NCBI RefSeq assembly: GCF_002309535.1
Contig: NZ_CP023275.1
Coordinates: 682,001-746,000, forward strand
Reading direction: 5' to 3'
DNA: 64,000 bases
Source: Sulfurospirillum diekertiae
GTDB taxonomy: Bacteria > Campylobacterota > Campylobacteria > Campylobacterales > Sulfurospirillaceae
Shown here: in pieces, positions 29,755 to 39,722 of the stretch
How the letters are laid out: every line of letters starts with the position of its first letter
Position numbering within the stretch: the first letter of the stretch is position 1
Notes under the pieces: generated by a model
The model's input: the letters and a program-made list of their open reading frames with translations, nothing else
Told to the model about the DNA's origin: nothing
Database searches by the model: none
Translations under genes and position numbers: made by a program

Positions 29755-31611
29755 ATGTTGACGAATCTCTCCATTAAAGCGCGTAATATTTTACTAGCAT
29801 GTGTCGTTTTATTGGGGCTTACCGCCATTCATACAACGGCAAAATTTTTTCATGATAAAGAAAAAGTCCTTTTAAATCTTCGTGAGAATATCTCTTCGCT
29901 TAAAGAAGATATTTTGACGCTTCGCAAACATGAAAAAGACTTTTTGATGCGCCACGATGTCGCGTATGAAAAAGCACTGCTAGAATCATCTACCAAACTT
30001 TTAGAACGTTTAAAAATGATTACCAAAAATGCAGATGAAAAAGGCATTAATACAACCAATCTAACGCAGTTGCACGGAGTGACCACGACCTATGTCCGTC
30101 TTTTTAATGAAGTCGTTGCTCAAAAAAAGAAAATAGGGCTGAGTCCAGAAGCGGGACTTGAAGGACACATGCGTCAAGCGATTCATGAAACGGAGAGTGG
30201 CTTTAAAGATCTTAAAGATTACAAAATGCAGACGTTGATGCTGACATTGCGCCGTAATGAAAAAGACTTTATGCTCCGTCTTTCTCCCAAATATGCTGAA
30301 GAGCATCGTGTCAATTATGAAAAGGCGCTTGCGTATGCGCAGAGTCATGAAGAGCTTGCTTTTTCCGTGAAACTTCTTGAGACGTATCGCCAGAGTTTTG
30401 TTGAATTTGTGAAGGCCTATGAAGTGTTAGGGTTGAATGAAAAAAGTGGGCTCAATGGAAAACTTCGCGACACCGTACATCAAACCGAAGCGCTTGTGGA
30501 AAAATCTACGCAGACATTGGACACCGAAATTGATGAGAGTATTCGTAGGACAACCGTGATTTATGTCATCGTAGGTGGAATGATCGTGGGAAGTGTGTTG
30601 TGTCTCATTTTCTTGATCATTCGCAGTGTTTTAGTTCCCTTGCGTGGTTTAACTCAAGCGATTGTTGCCAATGAACGCGATTTAACCCTTCGTTACAGTA
30701 CGCCTTACAATGATGAGCTCAAAGAGATTGTGGACGCACTCAATGCCTTTATGGAGCGGTTGCGAAAGATTGTGATTGGCGCGATTCATGCGAGTGATGA
30801 GAATGCCGCCGTGTCGCATGAACTCTCGACCACATCCAACAACATCGGTAAACGGGCGGAAGAAGAGAGTCACATCGTGGCGCGCACGACTCAAACGGGC
30901 AATCAAGCACGTGATAACATCGATGGATCGGTGGATAACTCCAAAAAAGCACAAGTTGAAATTATCCAAACCAACGAGGCACTCACGGAGGCCAATCAAA
31001 TTTTTACAGTTCTCATTGCAAAAATTGAGCAAACAGCTGTCGTCGAGAGTGAATTGCAAACCAAAATGGTCACACTTTCGCATGATGCCGATAATGTCAA
31101 AGGAATTTTAAGCGTGATTAGTGACATCGCCGATCAGACCAACTTATTGGCACTCAATGCTGCCATCGAAGCGGCACGTGCAGGTGAACATGGCAGAGGA
31201 TTTGCGGTTGTGGCGGATGAGGTGCGTAAATTGGCGGAACGAACACAGAAAAGTTTGGTCGAAATCCACGCAACGGTCAGTGTCATTGTGCAAGCGATTG
31301 TCAATGCTGCCGCGCAGATAGAACAAAATGCAACACTGTTTGAAGCTCTTGTAACCCAATCAGCGGAAGTTTCCCATAAAATAGACACGTCGGTGGTACT
31401 CATGAGCAATGCCATTAACGTGGTCGCTTTAGCAACCCGTACTTCGGAAGAGACCGGCAGTGAGATCAAAACGATTGTCGATGAGATTAATGAGATCAAC
31501 CATATCACATCAAGTAATGCAAGAGACATCGAAGAGATCGCTTCAGCGGCAGAACATCTGCACAGCGTGACGCAAAAACTCAACGACCAGTTACACTATT
31601 TTAAAGTTTAA
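29755..31611 (+). CDS. Methyl-accepting chemotaxis protein with HBM-like sensor
   Basis: A 618-residue membrane chemoreceptor. TM1 (about 8-28) and TM2 (about 268-290) enclose a long helical sensor region. It has two repeats of a basic-EKDF motif ([22 protein letters not shown]), the hallmark of helical bimodular (HBM) sensors that bind organic acids in known members. A HAMP segment and the signalling tip [20 protein letters not shown] (near 455) follow. The start ATG 29755 follows AGGAG at 29743-29747; the longer frame reads through the efp terminator. Confidence 0.92.
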   Translation: MLTNLSIKARNILLACVVLLGLTAIHTTAKFFHDKEKVLLNLRENISSLKEDILTLRKHEKDFLMRHDVAYEKALLESSTKLLERLKMITKNADEKGINTTNLTQLHGVTTTYVRLFNEVVAQKKKIGLSPEAGLEGHMRQAIHETESGFKDLKDYKMQTLMLTLRRNEKDFMLRLSPKYAEEHRVNYEKALAYAQSHEELAFSVKLLETYRQSFVEFVKAYEVLGLNEKSGLNGKLRDTVHQTEALVEKSTQTLDTEIDESIRRTTVIYVIVGGMIVGSVLCLIFLIIRSVLVPLRGLTQAIVANERDLTLRYSTPYNDELKEIVDALNAFMERLRKIVIGAIHASDENAAVSHELSTTSNNIGKRAEEESHIVARTTQTGNQARDNIDGSVDNSKKAQVEIIQTNEALTEANQIFTVLIAKIEQTAVVESELQTKMVTLSHDADNVKGILSVISDIADQTNLLALNAAIEAARAGEHGRGFAVVADEVRKLAERTQKSLVEIHATVSVIVQAIVNAAAQIEQNATLFEALVTQSAEVSHKIDTSVVLMSNAINVVALATRTSEETGSEIKTIVDEINEINHITSSNARDIEEIASAAEHLHSVTQKLNDQLHYFKV

Positions 31612-31626
31612 AACAAGGAGTTCAAA

Positions 31627-32175
31627 ATGAGCAAAAAAGTGATTGTCCCTTTGGCGGAGGGATTTGAAGAGATCGAAGCCTTGAGTATTGTCGATATTTT
31701 AAGACGAGCAGGGATTGAGGTGGTGATGGCAGGCTTAGAATCTTTACATGTAAAAGGGGCACACGGTGTTACCGTCGTAGCAGACGCACTTTTAAAAGAG
31801 TTAGATGGAAACGGTTTTGATATGATAGCGCTTCCCGGAAGACTCCCCGGTGCGACCAATTTAGCCGCCGATCAAAACGTGCAGGCACTCCTAAAAGCCT
31901 TTGATGCCAAAGGCAAAGCGATTGCCGCTATTTGCGCCGCTCCTTATGCGCTTAAAACGGCGGGCGTGCTTAAAAACACCTACACGTGTTACCCAGGATT
32001 TCAGGCTAAAATTGGCGAAGAAGGGTACACCGCAAACGCTAAAGTGATCAAAGATGCCAATGTAACAACATCGCAAGGGCCCAGTACCGCCATGCTATTT
32101 GCACTCTCACTCGTGGAACAGTTGTGCTCTAAAAATGTAGCGGATGCGTTAGCCAAAGATTTATTGATAGTGTAG
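31627..32175 (+). CDS. DJ-1/PfpI family protein (YajL-like)
   Basis: A 182-residue protein of the DJ-1/ThiJ branch. The nucleophile-elbow cysteine lies in AAICAAPYAL near residue 103, and the conserved glutamate in EGFEEIEAL near 16. Relatives act as glyoxalases or protein/oxidative-stress repair factors; the exact role here is unknown. It is 15 nt downstream of the chemoreceptor and may be co-transcribed. A palindrome copy inside encodes LHVK. Confidence 0.9.
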   Translation: MSKKVIVPLAEGFEEIEALSIVDILRRAGIEVVMAGLESLHVKGAHGVTVVADALLKELDGNGFDMIALPGRLPGATNLAADQNVQALLKAFDAKGKAIAAICAAPYALKTAGVLKNTYTCYPGFQAKIGEEGYTANAKVIKDANVTTSQGPSTAMLFALSLVEQLCSKNVADALAKDLLIV

Positions 32176-32181
32176 AGCAGT

Positions 32182-32259
32182 ATGACTGCTGCCGCTGAAC
32201 ATTTGGCACGTTTATCGGAGAGTTTGAGCCTCACATTAGCACAATTTAAAACCGCGTAA
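32182..32259 (+). pseudogene. Remnant of a chemoreceptor 3' end
   Basis: Twenty-five codons read AAAEHLARLSESLSLTLAQF plus KTA and stop. This closely matches the end of the intact receptor downstream ([23 protein letters not shown]). Both ends are followed within a few nt by TTTACATGTAAA (32263 and 34023). It has no ribosome site or N-terminus and looks like the stump of a deleted or recombined receptor gene. Confidence 0.75.
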
Positions 32260-32406
32260 CCTTTTACATGTAAAGCTTATACCTCTTTTTGAATTGAAGA
32301 GGTATAAGCGACTACGCTGTCTTCCTATAAAACAAAACTAATAATATTAATAATGAATTAAGTGAATAAAATATATTATTACACACTATTTTATTAAAGG
32401 ATAATA

Positions 32407-34020
32407 ATGTCAATTTCAACAATTAAAAGTAAACTGATACTTCTTTTGGTCGTATTGCTTACCAGTTTTGGTATTTTAGGTTACGAACTAAACCATTTGT
32501 CTAGTGTTGGAAAAGTGGCAGCGATGCGCTTGGCGGGGACGAGCGAGATAGAAGAACATATTTTACAAATGCGGTTAGAGCAATGGAATTATCAAATTTA
32601 TTTTCAACAAAAAAATCTTGATAGGTATAAAGAGCATTATGAAGACGCTGTTAAAAAAATGGAGACGCTCTCTGGGCAGTTGCTTTTGAAAACCAATCAA
32701 GAAAAAGTGATCACCATTAAAAAAGGTCTTGAGGCGTGGTATGCTCTTGACGAACAGCGCATGGCACTTTGGAAAAAATATGGGAAAAAAGTGCATGAGC
32801 CCTCTTTTGAGGTAGACCATAAGGCTGATTATGAGATGCTGGAACGCATAGCCAAAGAGAGTGGCGAAATATTTAATCCATTATTGGTACAGCTTAACGA
32901 TATTATTGGTCAGATTCAAACAGTCAATTTTGAAAAACTTGATACGGCTAAACTAACGTCGATTACACTGCTGATCGTGGTTATTATCGTAGTGCTGATC
33001 ATCTTTTTTATCATCAATTCATCGATACAATCTTCTGTAGAGCGTGCGAAAAAAAGCTGTGATGCGATAATTCATACGAAAGATTTAAGTCTGAAAATAG
33101 AAACTGGTAGTCACGATGAGATTAGTGGCATTACCCATGCTGTCAATACGCTTTTGGCGGAACTCAAAAATGCAATTTCAAATGCAAAAAGCAATGCTAT
33201 CGAAAATGCTTCTGTGGCGGAGGAACTTTCTAGTACCAGTTTGCAAATTGGTAAGCGTGCCGAAGAAGAATCCGCTATTGTCTTTCAAACAACAAGCGAT
33301 GCTGGGATCGTTTCATCACAGATGGATGAAGCCAAAAATCAAGCAAAAAAAGTAAAAGAAGTCACTGGTGATGCCCAAAAAAGCTTGAGTATTGCTCAAA
33401 ATTTACTCGAAGAGACAATCTCTCAACTCAACCAAACCGCGCACGCCGAAGCTGCCATCAATGAACGCCTTAACCACCTTGCTGAAGAGGCTCAACAGGT
33501 ACGATCAGTTTTAGATGTTATCGGCGATATTGCAGATCAAACGAACTTATTAGCGCTGAATGCAGCGATTGAAGCAGCGCGTGCGGGAGAACATGGGCGT
33601 GGATTTGCCGTCGTTGCCGATGAGGTGCGAAAATTGGCAGAGAGAACCCAAAAAAGTTTGGTTGATACCAACGCAACGGTCAATGTCATCGTTCAATCTA
33701 TCGGTGATATCAGTGGCGAGATGAATGGCAATGCGAAACGCATCCATGAGTTAACGGAATTTTCTACCAAAGTAACGACTCAAACGAGTGATGGGGTTGC
33801 AATGTTGGCACAAAGCGTTGAAGCGACGGATGAAGTGGTTGATAAAGCCGATTCCAATGTGAAATTGATTCAAAGTGCAGTCATTGAAAAAATTAGCACG
33901 ATTAATGAACTCTCAAGCTCTAATGCAAGAAGTGTCGAAGAGATCGCCTCGGCAGCAGAACATCTCTCTAAATTAGCAGGTTCACTCAGTAGCACGCTCT
34001 CCCAGTTTAAAACCGCGTAA
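32407..34020 (+). CDS. Methyl-accepting chemotaxis protein (four-helix-bundle type)
   Basis: A 537-residue chemoreceptor. TM1 is at about 7-27 and TM2 at about 182-203, with a ~150-residue all-helical periplasmic region like 4HB sensors. HAMP and the signalling tip ([20 protein letters not shown] near 378) follow. The tip region is nearly identical to that of the receptor at 29755, consistent with paralogues exchanging sequence. The C-terminus ends in QFKTA without a CheR-binding pentapeptide of the NWETF type. Confidence 0.92.
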   Translation: MSISTIKSKLILLLVVLLTSFGILGYELNHLSSVGKVAAMRLAGTSEIEEHILQMRLEQWNYQIYFQQKNLDRYKEHYEDAVKKMETLSGQLLLKTNQEKVITIKKGLEAWYALDEQRMALWKKYGKKVHEPSFEVDHKADYEMLERIAKESGEIFNPLLVQLNDIIGQIQTVNFEKLDTAKLTSITLLIVVIIVVLIIFFIINSSIQSSVERAKKSCDAIIHTKDLSLKIETGSHDEISGITHAVNTLLAELKNAISNAKSNAIENASVAEELSSTSLQIGKRAEEESAIVFQTTSDAGIVSSQMDEAKNQAKKVKEVTGDAQKSLSIAQNLLEETISQLNQTAHAEAAINERLNHLAEEAQQVRSVLDVIGDIADQTNLLALNAAIEAARAGEHGRGFAVVADEVRKLAERTQKSLVDTNATVNVIVQSIGDISGEMNGNAKRIHELTEFSTKVTTQTSDGVAMLAQSVEATDEVVDKADSNVKLIQSAVIEKISTINELSSSNARSVEEIASAAEHLSKLAGSLSSTLSQFKTA

Positions 34021-34049
34021 ACTTTACATGTAAAGAGTAGAAATGCTCT

Positions 34050-36997
34050 TTACTTCTCTTCGTACTTGAGTTTTAAACCGTCACTGCCCATCACAAAACC
34101 GCTAATGACAATCTTTCCTTCATGTACCATTTTATGATGTTTGGCACACAATGGGATAAGGTTGTAACGGTGATTTTGGTGAAAGTGGTCGATGTTGCCG
34201 TGCTCATCTGCGCACTCTTGCGCTTTAATGTGATGCACCTCTTCAACATACTCATCACACAGCGCACATTTGGCAAGGTAGAGGTTTTTATTGTATTTAC
34301 TGCGTTTTTTCTGCTTTAAAAGCTCCATATCGCCCAGTTCACCTGCAAGGCTTCTACGAATGTCGTAGGCGGTTTTAATAAACGTTGGGTCCATATGCAA
34401 TGATTTTGCAAACTCTAAACCGTACAGTGAGCTTCCACTTCCAATTTCCAGTTTTCGGTTGTACAAAAGCTTGTCACTCTCCTCATCGTAACTCACACCC
34501 AAATGGAGGTAAATCACCTTTTTAAGCTCCGAAATGAGTGAAAGACGGTTTAGTTGATGTAAGTGCGTGGCAAAGACAAAGAAAGAGCCTAACGTGTGCA
34601 TTTTAATGACGCTGCTTGCCACAATCGCCAAAGCCGATTCGGTCTCCGTTCCATGGCTAATCTCATCACCTAGTACAAGGGAAAACTCCGTGGCGCGGTT
34701 AAAAATGTTTTTAAGCTCCAACATCTCCACCGTAAACGTTGAAAGCCCTTTGTAGAGATTATCATGGCTGATAATGCGTGTAAAGATTTTATCGAAAAGA
34801 TGAAAACGCAGACTCGCACACGGCACAAAAAAGCCCGCTTGCGCCATAATGACGGCGATACCAAGGCTTTTCATTAAAGAGGATTTACCGCTGGAGTTGA
34901 TGCCATAGAGCAAGATACCTTGCACATCATTCTCATGACACGCTTCAAGCGTAACATGATCGTGCGTGATCTCTGGCGTGCAATGCCCTAAGAAAAGATC
35001 GTTAGGAATGTAAATGCCATTCTCTTCGCGCGATTCAATGAGCGGATGACGTAGCCCTATGGCTTCAATAAAACGCCCTTTCTCTTGCATCGGTAAAAGC
35101 TCAGGTCGGACGTAGTTGTATAAAACGGCACATTTGGCATTGCTTAGCGCAACATCCAGTGTGCCCACAAACGAGATGAGATGCTCCAGCGTCAACGCAT
35201 AATGCGTCTCGATTTTCTCTAACATCTCATCGTAACGTTGTTTCACCAATGCGATCATTTGAAGGTTGCTCAGCGTTATCTCTTGGGAAATCTCATCAAT
35301 GAGTGAGGCAGAAATCTTCACGCTATTTTTGAGGTGCTTGTAGGTAAAATCTTTGAAGAAATAGTGTTGCTCGCCAATGGTGATAAAGCTTTGCATCAGT
35401 TTGTCTTCAATGAGCGCAAAACGGTTTCTGCTGATCGCAATGTAATGTCCCTCACTCTCCAACCATTCGATGCTCAGTGTGGAGCGATTGCCTTCTTCAA
35501 AGAGCGCTTCAATGTGGTTTGCGATGTGCTCGAGTGCGCTAAAACGCTCTTGTTTGTTTTGTTCTATTTTATCAATTTGCGGAAAGATCCCTTTTTGAAA
35601 CAGATTTTCACTAATCTGATCTTTTCGAAATTTCGCGCAACTATCCAGTACAAAAGTATTTTTAAGCATCAAAAGCAGTGCTTCACTTTCATCGAAAAGC
35701 TCTTTGGGAATGGGTACTTTTTTAAGCTCTGCTGCTTTGAGAATGCCCAAAATCGCTTCAAGCGATGTCCCGAGGTAATCAAGCTCCAACGGGTGCAGCT
35801 TTTTAAGTGCAATACGCCTTAAAATGCGTTCCAAATCGTAGACTTGTTTGAGCGCAATTTCAAATTTTTTATAATCGCTGATGAGTTGAGCGCTTAAATC
35901 AAAACGCTCATTTAAGGTTTTAAGGTCACAAATGGGATTGAGCAGGCGCTCTTTTAAAAGCCGTTTTCCGATGGCGGTGGAGGTCTGATCGATCAGGTTT
36001 AAAAGCGTCATCTCCGAAGGGTTTTTAGAGATGATGTCGAGCTGTTCGAGTGCATTGTTGCCGATGTAGAGGTAACGACTGTTGCCAAGCAAAATAGGGC
36101 GGCTCATCTTCTCAATGATATTAGCATCGTGTTCGATGATAAAATCGCATAAAATCGCCAATGATTCACTGGCATATGGGTAGCGTTCGATGTCAAGGTA
36201 CTCGATCGGAGAAAGCAGAGAGCGAATGGCGTAAATGCGTCCAAAAAGCTCGTTTTGATAGGTCACTTTCAAGCGCTCTTTGTTGATGCAATGAACTACG
36301 CTGGGCGTAATTTCAAGGTAATTTTGCACCCATTCTTTATCGATGCTCTCCGTGTTAAACGTGAGCACAATTTCGCTGGTTTTATAGGTTTGTAAAAGGT
36401 TAAAGATTTCATCGAGGGCATAGGTTTTATCTTCTCTTGTGCCATGCACTTCGTTGATCATCGTTTTACCGGTAGTGACATCAATCGCACTGTAGCCAAC
36501 AGAATAAATTTGGTGATTGCAGTCAATCAACAAAGAGACGAGGTAGTTTTCACTGGATTCGATGAGATAGTCAAAATTCGTTCCGGGGCTTATAATGTTG
36601 GAGATGTAACGTTTGACATGCGGTGGCTCACCCTTTTGGCGTACCAAAACGATGGTGTATTTTTTACTTTGAACCAGGCGGTTAAGGTAACGATCCAGCG
36701 AAACAGAGGGGATGCCTGCAAGAAGGGGATTTTGCAGTGAGTTTTCTAAAATGGATTTGTTTTTCGGGTGAGTTGGATGTTTAAAAGCTCACTCACTTCT
36801 TTGGCTTTGCCGATTTGGTGGGTTTCGTTGTTGACTTCGTAGGTTTCAAAAAAAGAGCCAATTTCCATAAAAACAATCGTATTTTTGCCATATTTTGATT
36901 CAAAAAAGAGCTGAAGATCGAAGTAAATTTCAGTGAGTAGTCTCTCTTTAGAGCAGAGCATTTGCGCAATATTTTCAAGCATTCGTGTCGTTTCCAC
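34050..36997 (-). pseudogene. MutS7-type mismatch repair ATPase with C-terminal HNH, one frameshift
   Basis: Two frames together encode one MutS of about 980 residues. The N-terminal frame (36997-36746) holds the mismatch-binding domain with the F-x-E motif (MEIGSFFETYEV). The rest (in frame from about 36758 to 34050) has the core, the Walker [10 protein letters not shown], Walker [12 protein letters not shown] and a C-terminal HNH nuclease ([13 protein letters not shown] ... [11 protein letters not shown]). This architecture is MutS7, known from epsilonproteobacteria and octocoral mitochondria. The frames are joined by adding one A to the minus-strand A5 run at 36764-36760. This may be a real mutation, phase variation or a base-calling error. 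Downstream, a TTG at 36647 could start a truncated form. Confidence 0.85.
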
Positions 36998-37014
36998 CTC
37001 GTTAAAGTGGTTAG

Positions 37015-37020
37015 ATTATA
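37015..37020 (-). promoter_or_regulatory. -10 box TATAAT for mutS7
   Basis: On the minus strand CGCTATAATCTAAC lies about 18 nt before the mutS7 start. Confidence 0.5.
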
Positions 37021-37065
37021 GCGCACGAAAGCATAAAGTTTGGTTTGGTAAAAGCCGTTTTAAGG

Positions 37066-37071
37066 TACAAT
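37066..37071 (+). promoter_or_regulatory. -10-like TACAAT before the DUF2721 gene
   Basis: AAGGTACAATAAAAG lies 27 nt before ATG 37098, divergent from mutS7. Confidence 0.4.
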
Positions 37072-37097
37072 AAAAGCACTTAATGTAAAGGATAATC

Positions 37098-37505
37098 ATG
37101 GAGATTGAAATTTCAACCCCCGCCCTTTTGTTCCCTGCTGTTTCGCTTCTTTTATTGGCGTACACCAACCGTTTTTTGGCTGTTGCACAACTCATTCGGA
37201 TGCTGCATCGTCAATCCACCGAGCGTGAAAACTGTGAAGAGTACAAGCAAATTGGCAATCTTAAACACCGTTTGGAGCTGACCAAATGGATGCAGTTTTT
37301 TGGGGTTCTCTCCATTCTTCTCTGCACTCTCTCTATGTTTGAACTTTTCTTAGGACTCTTTGGCATCGGGAAACAAATTTTTGGACTCAGTCTTATTGCC
37401 ATGTGTGTGTCGCTTTTTATCTCCCTTTGGGAAGTCATGATCTCTACACATGCCTTGAATATGGAACTCAGCGATATGAATGATCGATGTAAAATAAAAA
37501 AATAA
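37098..37505 (+). CDS. DUF2721 family membrane protein
   Basis: A 135-residue protein that opens with ISTPALLFPAVSLLLLAYTN, characteristic of DUF2721. Three hydrophobic helices are seen (about 8-28, 70-92, 98-116) with a basic polar loop after the first. Function is unknown. It precedes the CvfB-like gene by 10 nt and probably shares its transcript. Confidence 0.85.
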   Translation: MEIEISTPALLFPAVSLLLLAYTNRFLAVAQLIRMLHRQSTERENCEEYKQIGNLKHRLELTKWMQFFGVLSILLCTLSMFELFLGLFGIGKQIFGLSLIAMCVSLFISLWEVMISTHALNMELSDMNDRCKIKK

Positions 37506-37515
37506 AGAAGTCATT

Positions 37516-38355
37516 ATGAATCAATACCTCCTTGTGGGTGAAAAAAACCGTCTTAAAATCAATCGCTATACGGACAATGGCGTTTACCTAATCTGTAAAG
37601 ATGAGGATGAAGTCCTTCTTCCCAATCAATACGTCACTTTTGCGATGAAAGAGGGCGATGAAATCGACGTTTTTGTCTATTTTGACTCCGAAGATCGTAT
37701 TGTGGCGAGTACCACGTTTCCCAAAGCCATGCTCGATGAATTTGCCTGTTTTGAAGTAGTCGATGTCACAGAATTTGGCGCGTTTTTAGACTGGGGCTTG
37801 CCCAAAGATTTACTGGTGCCTAAAGCGCTTCAAAAGTTTCCGTTTTACGTGGGGATGAAGGTGATCGTACAGGTTAGTTTGGATGATGAGACTGGACGTA
37901 TTATTGGGACGCAAAAGTACAACGACTGTTTGAAAAAAGATTTGAGCGCACTCAAACTCAAACAAGAGGTTAAACTCTTGGTGCGTGAAAAAACGCCTCT
38001 TGGCTTTAAAGTGATCGTAAACAACCTGTACGATGGGCTTATCTTTCACAGTGAAATTTTTGAAAACATCGAAGTGGGGGACGAAAAAGTAGGGTATATC
38101 AAAACCCTTCGCAAAGATGGAAAACTGGACATCATTTTACAACCCATTGGCGATAAAAGCGATGAAGTCGCTGCGGTTAAGATTGTTGAGATTTTAAGTG
38201 CAACGGGTGGGGCATGTGAGATGAATTACAAGAGCACACCTGAGCAGATTTCACAGCGTTTTGGGCTCAGCCGTAAGGCGTATAAACGTGCCCTCACCAA
38301 ACTGATTGAGGCGAAAAAACTTGAACTAAACGATGAAGGAATGCGTCTTTTATGA
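37516..38355 (+). CDS. CvfB/YitL-like S1 RNA-binding protein
   Basis: A 279-residue cytoplasmic protein with tandem S1-like domains (FEVVDVTEFGAFLDWGLPKD is the clearest, near 85) and a C-terminal winged helix (QISQRFGLSRKAYKRALTKL). This is the layout of the CvfB family, RNA-binding regulators first described in staphylococci. Its role here is not known. It overlaps the flavoprotein gene by 4 nt. Confidence 0.85.
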   Translation: MNQYLLVGEKNRLKINRYTDNGVYLICKDEDEVLLPNQYVTFAMKEGDEIDVFVYFDSEDRIVASTTFPKAMLDEFACFEVVDVTEFGAFLDWGLPKDLLVPKALQKFPFYVGMKVIVQVSLDDETGRIIGTQKYNDCLKKDLSALKLKQEVKLLVREKTPLGFKVIVNNLYDGLIFHSEIFENIEVGDEKVGYIKTLRKDGKLDIILQPIGDKSDEVAAVKIVEILSATGGACEMNYKSTPEQISQRFGLSRKAYKRALTKLIEAKKLELNDEGMRLL

Positions 38356-39566
38356 GTCGCATTGCCATCATTGGAGCCGGGGCGTCAGGGTTGGTATGTG
38401 CCATCGAAGCTTCTCGCAAAGGACATAGCGTCACACTGTTTGAGAAAAACAGCAAGGTCGGGCGCAAGATTTTAGCCACGGGCAATGGTAAGTGTAATAT
38501 TACCAATGAAAAGATCAGCCTTGAGCGTTACCACGGAGAATCTCCTGGCTTTGCCAAAGAGGCATTACGACGTTTTGACACCTTTACATGTAAAGCTTTT
38601 TTTCGCTCTTTAGGTCTGGAAATGCGCGAAGGCGAAGAGGGTAGATTGTATCCGATGAGCCATCAAGCTTCAAGCGTAGTCGATATGCTGTTGCATGAAG
38701 CAAGAGCCTTACATGTAAATATTTTGCTCGAATCGGAAGTAGCCAAAATTGAGAAAAAAGGTACCGAATTTGTTTTACATGTAAACGAAAAAGCGCACGT
38801 TTTTGATGCCTGTGTAATCGCTACGGGCAGTGTTGCGATGCCCAATCTTGGGAGTTCTGGCAGTGGTTATGGTTTTGCCAAAACCTTGGGTCATAGCGTC
38901 ATTGAGCCGTATCCTTCTTTGGTGCAGTTTGTGTGCGATGAGCCGCATCTCAAAGAGGTCAGTGGCGTGAAGATGGACGCCAATGTAGAACTTTACATCG
39001 CCAATCAAAAAGCCCAAAGCGTTCAGGGCGATCTACTCTTTACCGCGTACGGGCTTTCGGGTTCAGCGATTTTAGACCTGAGCCGCAAAGCCTCTCATGC
39101 CTTGGTTCACGGTGAATCCGTCGACGTTGTACTTGATCTTTTGCCCAATTTTTCACGTGAAGCGCTCAGTTCACTACTTCAAAAAAGACTTAGCATCGCC
39201 AAAGACAAATCGCTCTCCTTGTGGCTTGAGGGGATGATTCCTAAAAAATTAGCGTATTTCATCATTGAAAACACACACCTAACACCTATGAAAGAAGCCT
39301 CATCCTTGGGAGCTAAAGAGATCAAAAAGATGGTCTTTGCGCTCAAGGCACTTCGGTTACATGTAAACGCAACCAAAGGCTTTGAAAGTGCCGAAGTGTG
39401 CGCAGGTGGCGTGGATGTGCGAGAACTAGAGAGTAAAAATCTCATGTCACAAAAGATTAAAAATCTCTATTTTTGTGGCGAAGTGTTGGACATTGATGGT
39501 GATTGCGGTGGCTTTAACCTCCATTTTGCATGGGCTTCTGGGTATCTTGTGGGGCAGAGTCTTTAG
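38352..39566 (+). CDS. HI0933/YhiN family FAD-dependent oxidoreductase
   Basis: A 404-residue flavoprotein. The N-terminal dinucleotide fold reads IIGAGASGLVCAIEA, followed by the family mark RKILATGNGKCNITN near residue 37. The C-terminal FAD segment YFCGEVLDIDGDCGGFNLHF is typical. Members include a bile-acid-type dehydrogenase (BaiN), but most have no known substrate. Four copies of the ACATGT palindrome lie inside this one gene (cores 38585, 38710, 38776, 39358), encoding FTCK or LHVN/LHVK-like peptides. Confidence 0.9.
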   Translation: MSRIAIIGAGASGLVCAIEASRKGHSVTLFEKNSKVGRKILATGNGKCNITNEKISLERYHGESPGFAKEALRRFDTFTCKAFFRSLGLEMREGEEGRLYPMSHQASSVVDMLLHEARALHVNILLESEVAKIEKKGTEFVLHVNEKAHVFDACVIATGSVAMPNLGSSGSGYGFAKTLGHSVIEPYPSLVQFVCDEPHLKEVSGVKMDANVELYIANQKAQSVQGDLLFTAYGLSGSAILDLSRKASHALVHGESVDVVLDLLPNFSREALSSLLQKRLSIAKDKSLSLWLEGMIPKKLAYFIIENTHLTPMKEASSLGAKEIKKMVFALKALRLHVNATKGFESAEVCAGGVDVRELESKNLMSQKIKNLYFCGEVLDIDGDCGGFNLHFAWASGYLVGQSL

Positions 39567-39675
39567 ATTTTTCATACACTATTATTTATACTCAATTGCA
39601 AAAAGTAGCTTCTTTTCTTCTTTGTCTCTTAAGGTATAGACAAGTACAATACAGCACTTAAAGTTACATTTTCAT

Positions 39676-39681
39676 TATAAT
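39676..39681 (+). promoter_or_regulatory. -10 box TATAAT for the GGDEF gene
   Basis: TTCATTATAATTAAAG lies about 45 nt before the start codon and repeats the TATAATTAAAG core seen before 6S RNA and pheS. Confidence 0.55.
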
Positions 39682-39722
39682 TAAAGTGAATCATTGCACT
39701 CACTATAGACAAAAGAGGTACT

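Noticed and set aside
32182-32259. Independent small gene of 25 codons
   Set aside because: No ribosome site, and the sequence is the end of a chemoreceptor.
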